This document shows, one piece after another, positions 1 through 5,071 of a stretch of 5,071 nt of DNA; position 1 is the first letter of the stretch; every line of letters starts with the position of its first letter. A model generated the notes under the pieces. The model saw only the letters and a list, made by a program, of their open reading frames with translations. It was not told the DNA's origin and did no database searches. This stretch comes from CBDULX01 sp965368175 (GTDB taxonomy: Bacteria; Pseudomonadota; Gammaproteobacteria; SZUA-229). Made by a program: the position numbers and the translations under genes. Location of the stretch: the NCBI GenBank assembly GCA_965368175.1, contig CBDULX010000216.1, positions 1 to 5,071 on the forward strand, in the 5' to 3' direction.

Positions 1-102
1 AATCAAAACGACCCGATAGCGAAACTACTGCACATAATGCTAGCAGGATTTAATTGAGCAATAAGTTAACAATGCACGGGTACCCGGAGGGCAAATAGTA
101 TT
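1..102. other. Non-coding left edge with a short palindrome
   Basis: No reading frame of useful length and no recognisable gene end is visible here. The one structured element is a perfect 10-bp palindrome, CGGGTACCCG, at 77-86. The bases between it and the repeat that starts at 103 (GGAGGGCAAATAGTATT) do not resemble the DNA next to the second repeat copy at the right end, so the two repeat copies sit in different outer contexts. The neighbouring gene to the left lies outside the window. Confidence 0.5.
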
Positions 103-198
103 GGGGCGGCATTCTTTTGGTTACTTTTCTGTTGCTGAAGACAGAAAAGTGACTCGCCAGCGAGGCGAAACCAATGCCAAACATTAGCAAACTAATCA
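103..198 (+). repeat. Structured ~96-bp intergenic repeat, left copy
   Basis: This block starts GGGGCGGCATT and ends AGCAAACTAATCA. It matches the reverse complement of 4845-4940 at roughly 85% by eye. It can fold as a three-way junction. The closing stem is GGCATT (108-113) with AATGCC (173-178). Hairpin 1 is 13 bp: 120-132 with 141-153, one T·G wobble and an 8-base loop, TGCTGAAG. Hairpin 2 is TCGCC (154-158) with GGCGA (164-168). The block lies upstream of the stress-protein gene and ends about 90 bp before its predicted promoter. No terminator-type T-run follows the hairpins. I recall similar GGGGCGGCATT...GGCGAAACCAATGCC blocks dispersed between genes of other gammaproteobacteria, but know no formal family name. 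Function is unknown. Confidence 0.85.
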
Positions 199-285
199 TT
201 AAACAGTATCATTTTATCAAACAACTTAAGTCGCCTGTATGAATTCAATGCCTAAAAAGAACAAACAAATCAAAAAATATCACCA

Positions 286-315
286 ATGACATCTCATAAC
301 CGAAACAGCTATACT
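286..315 (+). promoter_or_regulatory. Sigma70-like promoter of the stress-protein gene
   Basis: The -35 candidate is ATGACA (286-291, 5 of 6 matches to TTGACA). The -10 candidate is TATACT (310-315, 5 of 6 matches to TATAAT). The spacer is 18 bp. Transcription would begin near 321-323, giving a leader of about 57 nt before the ATG at 379. The in-frame ATG at 286 lies inside the -35 box, so this transcript could not use it as a start codon. The boxes are seen in the sequence; promoter activity is inferred. Confidence 0.55.
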
Positions 316-322
316 GATCAAA

Positions 323-348
323 GGAGCTGGCCTTCCCATACCGGCTCC
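323..348 (+). promoter_or_regulatory. 5'-leader hairpin of the stress-protein mRNA
   Basis: GGAGCTGG (323-330) pairs with CCGGCTCC (341-348) as an 8-bp stem with one G·U pair and a 10-base loop. The stem begins almost exactly at the transcription start predicted from the upstream promoter, so it would cap the 5' end of the mRNA. An alternative pairing, TGGCC (328-332) with GGCCA (357-361), is mutually exclusive with it and ends next to the A-rich ribosome binding region. An A-run, not a T-run, follows, so it is not an intrinsic terminator for this gene. A role in mRNA stability or translation control is inferred. Confidence 0.45.
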
Positions 349-378
349 AACCCTAGGGCCAAAAAAAAGGAAAACACC

Positions 379-822
379 ATGACAGACTACAAAAACATAC
401 TGGTCGCGGTTGATTTCTCAGATGCTGCCAACACGGTAATCAAACGAGCAGTGGATGTGGCGCAACGCAACCACACACAATTTACTCTGCTGCATGTGGT
501 GGAATACCTGCCACCCATGGATATAGCTTATGAGCCGGTAATGAGCTCAAGCTGGGCGGTGGATGAAGAGGCGCTGGTAAAACAGGCGACTGACAATCTG
601 CAGAAAATATGCGAAAACTTTCAGCTGGAAGCTGTAACGCCGGTAGTGATGGTGGGGGGTGCAAAATATGAAATTTGTGAATATGCCCGTGAGCATAGCT
701 GTGATCTGATTATTATGGGTGCCCACGGTCGTCATGGTATTCGCCTGTTACTGGGTTCCACCGCCAATGGCGTGTTACATGAAATGCCCTGCGATGTAAT
801 GGCGGTGAAAATAGCTGAGTAA
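379..822 (+). CDS. Universal stress protein, UspA family (147 aa)
   Basis: A single-domain universal stress protein: a small cytoplasmic alpha/beta protein of the HUP (nucleotide-binding) fold, usually dimeric and induced by starvation or stress. The N-terminal strand reads ILVAVDFS (residues 7-14) and is followed by the TLLHVVEYLP strand. Near the C-terminus, LIIMGAHGRHGIRLLLGS is the family nucleotide-binding loop. It reads G-x2-G-x8-G-S, one residue shorter than the classical G-x2-G-x9-G-(S/T), so ATP binding is plausible but not assured. The length is normal for the family (E. coli UspA is 144 residues). The frame stays open back to 286, but I choose the ATG at 379: it begins the family's usual N-terminus, has AAGG 8 nt upstream (367-370), and lies downstream of the predicted promoter, which contains the 286 ATG. 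It is monocistronic and convergent with galU. The family is certain; the paralogue (UspA or another Usp) is not. Confidence 0.95.
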   Translation: MTDYKNILVAVDFSDAANTVIKRAVDVAQRNHTQFTLLHVVEYLPPMDIAYEPVMSSSWAVDEEALVKQATDNLQKICENFQLEAVTPVVMVGGAKYEICEYAREHSCDLIIMGAHGRHGIRLLLGSTANGVLHEMPCDVMAVKIAE

Positions 823-830
823 GATATAAG

Positions 831-852
831 GGCAGTCCCTGGAAGGACTGCC
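831..852. terminator. Probable bidirectional terminator hairpin between convergent genes
   Basis: GGCAGTCC (831-838) and GGACTGCC (845-852) form a perfect 8-bp stem with a 6-base loop. It lies in the 41-bp gap between the stop codons of the stress-protein gene (822) and galU (864), where a terminator serving both directions is expected. The following bases are AT-rich (TTAATTGATT on +, TTATATCTT on -) but lack a clean T-run, so termination may be imperfect. Confidence 0.7.
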
Positions 853-863
853 GGGTTAATTGA

Positions 864-1742
864 TTAGCTGCACAAATTCAGGGATTTCAGATAAGCAGAG
901 AATTCATCCTTCAGTTCTTCATGGCACAGTGCATAGTCAACGGTGGCTTCCAGGTAACCCAGTTTACTGCCACAGTCATAGCGACGGCCTTCGAACGAAT
1001 AGGCATAAACTTTCTCATCCTTGATCAATTCAGCAATGGCATCGGTGAGCTGGATTTCATCCCCCGCACCCAGGCCTGTGGTGCGTAACTTTTCAAATAT
1101 ACCGGGAGTTAATATATAACGTCCCACCACACCCTGGTTGGATGGGGCGTTTTCAGGTGCCGGTTTTTCAACAATCTTTTCCAGCAGGCTGATGCCTTTT
1201 TTAATTTCAGATCCGGCAACCATGCCGTATTTGGAGCTGTCTTTTATGTCGATGGTTTCGGTACCGATTACCGAGCCCTGATACTCGTTATAGACACCGA
1301 TCATCTGTTCCATGGTGTTGAGGCCTTCGGTTTTTATCAGGTCGTCGGCCAGAATAACGGCAAAGGGTTCGTTACCCACGGCTGGCTCGGCGCAGAGTAC
1401 CGCATGGCCCAGGCCCAGGGCTTCCGCCTGACGTATAAAAATGCAATTCACATGAGGGGGGACTACATCGCGAGCGATTTTCAGCAGTTTATGTTTGCTT
1501 TTGCTTTCCAGTTCTATTTCCAGCTCATAGGCCTTATCGAAATGATCGGCGATGGCACGTTTGTTGCGGCCGATAATGAAAATCAGGGTATCAATACCCG
1601 CCGCAATGGCTTCTTCCGCGGCATACTGGATCAGCGGCTTGTCCACAATTGGCAGCATTTCTTTGGGATTGGCTTTGGTGGCTGGCAGGAATCTCGTGCC
1701 CAGGCCCGCGACGGGAAATACCACTTTTCGTATCGATTTCAT
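864..1742 (-). CDS. galU: UTP--glucose-1-phosphate uridylyltransferase (GalU)
   Basis: Cytoplasmic enzyme that makes UDP-glucose and pyrophosphate from UTP and glucose-1-phosphate, supplying LPS, capsule or exopolysaccharide and galactose metabolism. With this start it has 292 residues, within the bacterial GalU range (about 280-302). The nucleotide-binding signature is intact: FPVAGLGTRFLPATKA, then NPKEMLPIVDKPLIQY. Further family blocks follow in order: GLGHAVLCAEP, the metal-site strand FAVILADDLI, IVEKP, GVVGRYILTP, GAGDEIQLTDAI and YDCGSKLGYLEATVDYAL. The frame also contains ATGs at 1760 and 1754. I prefer 1742: the protein then begins close to the conserved RKVVFPVAG strand, and GGA (1750-1752) sits 7 nt upstream, whereas the AGGA before the 1760 ATG is 14 nt away. 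The gene is convergent with the stress-protein gene and divergent from the nuclease gene. No frameshift or missing motif is seen. Confidence 0.96.
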   Translation of the reverse strand: MKSIRKVVFPVAGLGTRFLPATKANPKEMLPIVDKPLIQYAAEEAIAAGIDTLIFIIGRNKRAIADHFDKAYELEIELESKSKHKLLKIARDVVPPHVNCIFIRQAEALGLGHAVLCAEPAVGNEPFAVILADDLIKTEGLNTMEQMIGVYNEYQGSVIGTETIDIKDSSKYGMVAGSEIKKGISLLEKIVEKPAPENAPSNQGVVGRYILTPGIFEKLRTTGLGAGDEIQLTDAIAELIKDEKVYAYSFEGRRYDCGSKLGYLEATVDYALCHEELKDEFSAYLKSLNLCS

Positions 1743-1778
1743 AGTTTTATCCATTAACATAATTGTGCGTATTATCCT

Positions 1779-1807
1779 GTGAAATTAAATCTAAGTACAG
1801 TTATGCT
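1779..1807 (+). promoter_or_regulatory. Weak candidate promoter for the nuclease gene
   Basis: GTGAAA (1779-1784, 4 of 6 matches) and TATGCT (1802-1807, 4 of 6 matches) have a 17-bp spacer, giving a leader of about 27 nt before the GTG at 1841. The match is weak and could be chance. If real, it overlaps the divergent galU promoter, so the two polymerases would compete. Confidence 0.22.
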
Positions 1808-1816
1808 ATGGGTCAG
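1788..1816 (-). promoter_or_regulatory. Candidate galU promoter
   Basis: Read on the minus strand, CTGACC (1811-1816, 4 of 6 matches) and TAGATT (1788-1793, 4 of 6 matches) are separated by 17 bp. Transcription would start about 40 nt before the preferred galU start. The boxes are mediocre, and position in the short divergent gap is the main support. It overlaps the candidate promoter for the opposite strand. Confidence 0.35.
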
Positions 1817-1830
1817 TGAAAACAACGATT

Positions 1831-1834
1831 AAGG
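1831..1834 (+). promoter_or_regulatory. Ribosome binding site deciding the GTG start
   Basis: AAGG lies 6 nt before the GTG at 1841. The first in-frame ATG (1880, residue 14) has no purine-rich stretch at the right distance. The ATG at 1839 overlaps the GTG but is in another frame. This favours GTG as the initiation codon. Confidence 0.5.
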
Positions 1835-1840
1835 CAGGAT

Positions 1841-4696
1841 GTGGAAAAACCACCCAGGCAACCGGAAATTCACAGTTTTATGCAGCAACTTGCCGGCTAT
1901 ATTCTGGCGCAATGTGAAACTATTCTGCCCGATTTAACCCAGGTTCATATTTTTATACCCAACGCCCTGTCCGCTCACCAGTTGCGCCTGCAACTAAGCC
2001 AGCAGGCGGGACGTGGGCTAATTGGGCCCTATATCGGCAGCATGCAGCAATGGCTAACACAGCACATTGCTTTACCCAGTGCCTCCAGCCAGCTCATTAA
2101 TCAGCATGCACGCCAGTTATTATTACTGGAGGCCCTGTATCGACATCCCGATCTGTTCCGTGAAGAAAACGCCTGGCAGGTCTGCGACAGCCTGCTCAGT
2201 TTATTCGATGAGCTGAATCAGGCCAGCAGTAATGAGATCAATAACAGCCAGATCGATGACAGCGAGCAGGCCTGGCGTCAGCGCCTGCAGCAGGCTTACG
2301 GCAGTTCCAGCCTTGAACTGAATCAACTCAACCATGAAGCCCGTATCGTACATACTCTGTGGCAGGCCTGGCAGCAGCAGACCAGAGACATGGATATACT
2401 GGATGACAGCCGTGCCTACCAGTTACGGCTGGCTCAGGGACTGGAGGTTATTTCTGTCGATGCGCGTTTTTTTGTGGTGGGTCCGGAACAGTTGTCAGCT
2501 TCAGAAACCCAGTGGCTTCAGCGCTTATCGAATCATTGTCATATGCAGCCCATCGTGCTGAATCAGCCTCCACACTCTACACTGGAGCAAGAAGCGCATG
2601 TCATTCAACAGCAGGCCCCGCACAGTGATTTTATTAGCGCCGCCTTTGAGCTGGATCTGCCCTTGCTAGAAAGGTCCGGTGTTTACAGACAAACGGGCAC
2701 CCAGCAATGGCAGCTTCGTCTGTTTGCAGGCAAAAACGCCGAACAGGAAGCGCTGGCGCTGGAACTGCAAATTCGCATCTGGTTACTGGATGGTGTGCAG
2801 AATATCGGTATCGTTACCGAAGATCGAAAACTGGCACGTAGGGTAAGGGCCTTGCTGGAACGTTCCGGCATACGCATACAGGACACCGCCGGCTGGTCAC
2901 TGGCCACCACCAGTTCCGCCACCGTGGTTGAACGCTGGCTGGAATGCATCGAACAGGATTTTGCCTATCAGCCCCTGCTGGATTTACTCAAATCACCTTT
3001 TTTCAGTGATCCAGAAACCCGGGATCAGCACCTGGCCCAGGTCTATAGACTGGAGCAGGATGTGATATTGCGGGAGAATATTGCCGGTGACATCCAGCGC
3101 TATATCCGGGCCCTGCATGATCGCGCCCGACGTATGAGCAGCCACTGGCCCGATGCTACCTACCAGTCGCTGCAGGCTATGCTGGAATTGCTGGCCGACA
3201 CAGCGCAACCACTGATGAAACTCTGCCAGCAGAATACTGCCTGTGCTCCAGCAGACTACCTAAACGGCCTGCTGGAGAGCCTTAAAATCCTCAATATTTT
3301 CCAGAACCTGGAACTGGATAGTGCAGGCATTCGTATCCTCAAAGTGCTGGATAATATGCAACAGGGGCTGGAGCACGCCAGTCCCAATATGGACTGGGCA
3401 GATTTTCGAAGCTGGCTGGGTAACAGTCTGGAACAGGCGGAATTCACCCTGCAGGATTTAACAGCTCCGGTACAGTTAATGAATATGAAACAGGCCCAGT
3501 ACTGCCAGTTCGATGCACTGATCATTGCCGCCGCCAATAAAGACAGCCTGCCTGGATCACCGAAACAGTCACCGTTTTTTAACCAGACTGTGCGTCAGTC
3601 ACTCGGCCTCAGGTCCTGGCCGGAAGACAAAGCCTACGCCTTCTACCAGTTCAAATGCCTGCTGGAATCGGCACCGCGGGTACTGGTGAGTTACAAGGCC
3701 GAACAGGACGGCGAATGGTTGCAACCCTCGCCCTGGGTAAGCAGCTTGCAGGATTTTGCCGAACTGGCCCTCAATAGCAGTTTACAGGATCAGCAACTCG
3801 CACAATTGCTGGCACAAAATATCACACTTACCGAGTGCGACACTCGGCTACCTGCCAGCGAACAGGTACAACCCTTACCGGTAATGAAACCCGAACGTTT
3901 GCCCAATCAATATTCCGCCAGTCGCCATCAACGACTCATCGACTGCCCCTATAAATTTTTCGCCACCGATGGGCTGGGCCTGAAAGCGAGAGAAGATATA
4001 TCCGAAGAATTACAGAAAGCGGACTATGGTGAGAAGGTGCATTTAATACTGCAGGCTTTTCACCAGCAGGTAGATAAAATGCCAAAGCCGTTTATCAAAC
4101 CTATCAATAAAGAGCACCGTGAACAGGCCATCAGTCATATGGAAAATCTGTCGCGCATTATTTTTCAGCAGGACCTGGAAGACACGGTTCAGCACCGAGG
4201 CTGGTTACAACGCTGGCTCAAAACCATACCCGAATATATCGACTGGCAAATCAAACAACAACAGCAGGCCAGTATCTATCAACTGGAACAACGTAAAACT
4301 CAGCAATTAGCCAATGGCCTGGAACTTAACGGCCGCCTGGATCGCATCGACAAGGATGACGATGGGTATATTTTAATTGATTACAAAACCGGCAAAACCG
4401 CCACCCAAAAAGACATAGAGCAGGGTGAAGACGTACAGTTGTTAAGCTATGCAGCATTGATGGAACAGGTAAACAAAATTGCTTATCTGTCACTGGATAA
4501 TGGTGTGGTGAAAGTGGCGGCTAAGCTGGAAGCTGAACAGTTGCATGAGCTGAGAGACATGAGTACGCAACGTTTGATTGAGATTCATCAACAGATGCAA
4601 CAGGGTAGTGCCTTACCGGCACAGGGTGATGAAAAGGCCTGTGCTTATTGTGATATGAAGGGTTTGTGTCGGAAGCAGGTTTGGGAAGTGGGTTAG
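1841..4696 (+). CDS. AddB-like PD-(D/E)XK nuclease, probable DNA repair protein (951 aa)
   Basis: A large protein of the RecB/AddB nuclease superfamily, resembling what I recall as TIGR03623 ('probable DNA repair protein', about 900 aa, related to AddB). The N-terminal part (about 35-60, IFIPNALSAHQLR onward) has the AddB degenerate helicase layout; I see no Walker A GKT/GKS there. A family block FDALIIAAANKDSLPG lies at about 557-572. The C-terminal nuclease domain (about 690-951) looks intact: G730-x3-H734, D834 in GRLDRID, D847 and K849 in IDYKTG, and Q866/Y870 in QLLSY. The D-13-D-2-K spacing is that of E. coli RecB. Cys702 (in CPYKFF) with Cys934, Cys937 and Cys943 (C-x2-C-x5-C) matches the four-cysteine 4Fe-4S staple of AddB. 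The protein is visibly glutamine-rich. It likely processes DNA ends in recombinational repair. No AddA/UvrD-type helicase partner is visible in the 375 bp downstream. The start is GTG, with AAGG upstream. Confidence 0.9.
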   Translation: MEKPPRQPEIHSFMQQLAGYILAQCETILPDLTQVHIFIPNALSAHQLRLQLSQQAGRGLIGPYIGSMQQWLTQHIALPSASSQLINQHARQLLLLEALYRHPDLFREENAWQVCDSLLSLFDELNQASSNEINNSQIDDSEQAWRQRLQQAYGSSSLELNQLNHEARIVHTLWQAWQQQTRDMDILDDSRAYQLRLAQGLEVISVDARFFVVGPEQLSASETQWLQRLSNHCHMQPIVLNQPPHSTLEQEAHVIQQQAPHSDFISAAFELDLPLLERSGVYRQTGTQQWQLRLFAGKNAEQEALALELQIRIWLLDGVQNIGIVTEDRKLARRVRALLERSGIRIQDTAGWSLATTSSATVVERWLECIEQDFAYQPLLDLLKSPFFSDPETRDQHLAQVYRLEQDVILRENIAGDIQRYIRALHDRARRMSSHWPDATYQSLQAMLELLADTAQPLMKLCQQNTACAPADYLNGLLESLKILNIFQNLELDSAGIRILKVLDNMQQGLEHASPNMDWADFRSWLGNSLEQAEFTLQDLTAPVQLMNMKQAQYCQFDALIIAAANKDSLPGSPKQSPFFNQTVRQSLGLRSWPEDKAYAFYQFKCLLESAPRVLVSYKAEQDGEWLQPSPWVSSLQDFAELALNSSLQDQQLAQLLAQNITLTECDTRLPASEQVQPLPVMKPERLPNQYSASRHQRLIDCPYKFFATDGLGLKAREDISEELQKADYGEKVHLILQAFHQQVDKMPKPFIKPINKEHREQAISHMENLSRIIFQQDLEDTVQHRGWLQRWLKTIPEYIDWQIKQQQQASIYQLEQRKTQQLANGLELNGRLDRIDKDDDGYILIDYKTGKTATQKDIEQGEDVQLLSYAALMEQVNKIAYLSLDNGVVKVAAKLEAEQLHELRDMSTQRLIEIHQQMQQGSALPAQGDEKACAYCDMKGLCRKQVWEVG

Positions 4697-4712
4697 TTTT
4701 TTTTATTTTTTT
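4697..4712 (+). other. T8-A-T7 tract directly after the nuclease stop codon
   Basis: Sixteen bases that are all T except one A follow the stop codon immediately. This resembles the U-tract of an intrinsic terminator, but I find no GC-rich hairpin in the preceding 40 bases, which are G-rich and C-poor. It may be a weak terminator, or simply the AT-rich edge of the repeat block that starts here. Confidence 0.4.
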
Positions 4713-4744
4713 GTCATCTCGAGTGAAATGGTGAGATCTATCTC
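4713..4744. repeat. GTCATCTCGAG-type short inverted-repeat unit
   Basis: The unit starts GTCATCTCGAGTGAAATGG. It has ATCTC (4716-4720) complementary to GAGAT (4733-4737), and the same GAGAT can instead pair with ATCTC at 4740-4744. I recall similar GTCATCTCGAG / GAGATCT units dispersed between genes in other bacteria. Only one copy is in this window, so its repeat status rests on recollection. Confidence 0.4.
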
Positions 4745-4794
4745 TCTGATTTCTTGAACAGAGTGAGTCGAATAAACCATTACATGTCTGGGTC

Positions 4795-4821
4795 GTCATT
4801 CCCGCGAATGCTGGAATCCAG
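4795..4821. repeat. dRS3-like / REP-like inverted repeat
   Basis: The core at 4798-4817 reads ATTCCC-N8-TGGAAT, one base from the dRS3 consensus ATTCCC-N8-GGGAAT described in Neisseria. ATTCCCGC (4798-4805) pairs with GCTGGAAT (4810-4817) with one mismatch and a 4-base loop. The flanks GTC and CCAG match the common GTCATTCCCGCG...GGAATCCAG form that I recall from many proteobacterial intergenic regions. Single copy here. Confidence 0.55.
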
Positions 4822-4844
4822 TTTTAAGAGTCTTTACTGATTTT

Positions 4845-4940
4845 AATTAGTTTGCTGATTTTTTGGCATTGGTTTCGCCTCCTGGCGAGTTACTTCTTTG
4901 TCTGCAGCAACAAAGAAGGTAACCAAGAAAATGCCGCCCC
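4845..4940 (-). repeat. Structured ~96-bp intergenic repeat, right copy (inverted)
   Basis: Reverse complement of the block at 103-198. The same three-way junction can form: closing stem GGCATT (4865-4870) with AATGCC (4930-4935); hairpin 2 TCGCC (4875-4879) with GGCGA (4884-4888) and a 4-base loop; hairpin 1 from 4889-4901 with 4910-4923, 13 pairs plus one bulged base. The loop of hairpin 1 is nearly identical in both copies (TGCTGCAG here, TGCTGAAG there), while the stem differs by paired substitutions. The block is 148 bp past the nuclease stop codon, and the AAACTAAT-type end of each copy faces the genes. Confidence 0.85.
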
Positions 4941-5071
4941 GGATCGCAAGCCACTATGCAAAAGATAAAAGCGTATAGTGGTTCCCTCGTCACTCGCGAT
5001 TTATGAGGCTGCTGCGGAACTCACAAACAATAAAAATCATTGTTTGCTCAGACATCCTCGCAGAAAGCCCC
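4941..5071 (-). repeat. Palindrome-rich module adjoining the right repeat copy
   Basis: No gene is visible. There are two inverted repeats. CCACTAT (4951-4957) pairs with ATAGTGG (4975-4981) around an A-rich loop. CAAACAAT (5024-5031) pairs with ATTGTTTG (5039-5046), enclosed by CTGCG (5012-5016) with CGCAG (5059-5063), making an imperfect ~52-bp hairpin. The module ends in GAAAGCCCC at the window edge and may continue. Read on the minus strand it leads straight into the GGGGCGGCATT start of the repeat, so it could be an extended form of that element. The left copy has nothing similar on its outer side. Confidence 0.5.

Noticed and set aside
103..198. CRISPR-like or tRNA-like reading of the repeat
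   Set aside because: There are no regularly spaced direct repeats. The cloverleaf-like fold lacks an anticodon arm of the right size, a T-loop motif and a CCA-compatible acceptor stem.
323..370. Leader hairpin plus homopolymer as an intrinsic terminator or riboswitch
   Set aside because: On the coding strand the homopolymer is A, not T, and no known riboswitch core is recognisable.
286..378. 31-residue N-terminal extension of the stress protein from the ATG at 286
   Set aside because: The extension is low-similarity, overlaps the predicted -35 box and leader hairpin, and precedes a well-spaced AAGG/ATG that begins the normal family N-terminus.
1404..1757. 117-codon plus-strand frame antisense to galU (and another at 1552-1782)
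   Set aside because: Both lie over a clearly coding galU frame, have no family resemblance, and are ordinary shadows of the real gene.
4521..4799. 92-codon minus-strand frame overlapping the 3' end of the nuclease gene and the first repeat units
   Set aside because: It overlaps the conserved cysteine-bearing C-terminus of the nuclease and runs into repeat DNA; no recognisable domain.
4843..4935. Open reading frame through the right repeat copy on the minus strand (about 30 codons, reading IFLVTFFVAADKEVTRQE...)
   Set aside because: It has no good start codon or ribosome binding site, and the equivalent frame in the left copy hits a stop (TGA at 150-152) after a frame shift in the stem. Structure, not the peptide, is what the copies share.
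103..4940. Composite transposon bounded by the inverted repeats
   Set aside because: There is no transposase or recombinase gene between the repeats, the repeats are too diverged (about 85%) for fresh terminal repeats, no target duplication is visible, and the enclosed genes look like normal chromosomal housekeeping genes.

Overview
The window carries three protein-coding genes in a bacterial chromosome segment: a universal stress protein gene (+), galU (-), and a long AddB-like PD-(D/E)XK nuclease gene (+). Base composition is moderate. Protein signatures point to a gammaproteobacterium: the GalU N-terminus of the KANPKEMLPIVDKP type, the UspA-type ending GRHGIRLLLGSTANGVLHE, and an approximately 950-residue AddB-related 'probable DNA repair protein'. 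I cannot place it to genus. There are no tRNA or rRNA genes, no CRISPR array, no transposase and no phage gene.

Layout. Positions 1-285 are non-coding and hold one copy of a structured ~96-bp intergenic repeat (103-198). A good sigma70-like promoter (286-315) and a hairpin at the predicted 5' end of the transcript (323-348) precede the stress-protein gene (379-822). A short convergent gap (823-863) holds a perfect 8-bp hairpin, a probable shared terminator. galU (864-1742, possibly to 1760) runs leftward. Its upstream region (about 80-100 bp) is shared with the divergent nuclease gene, which starts at a GTG (1841) and ends at 4696. The last 375 bp (4697-5071) are non-coding and made almost entirely of repeat-like, hairpin-forming units: a T-rich tract, a GTCATCTCGAG-type unit, a dRS3-like ATTCCC-N8-TGGAAT unit, a second copy of the ~96-bp repeat in inverted orientation, and an adjoining module with two more inverted repeats.

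How the genes relate. Each gene appears to be its own transcription unit. The stress protein is a small cytoplasmic nucleotide-binding-type protein, GalU makes UDP-glucose for envelope polysaccharides, and the AddB-like protein belongs to DNA-end processing and recombinational repair. I see no common pathway. The most informative signal outside the genes is the pair of structured repeats. Their main hairpin differs between copies by two fully compensatory base-pair changes, and the short reading frame through one copy is broken in the other. This suggests selection on folded RNA or DNA rather than on a peptide. I see no clearly new multi-gene system here; the nuclease gene without a visible AddA/UvrD-type helicase partner is the main gene-level oddity.
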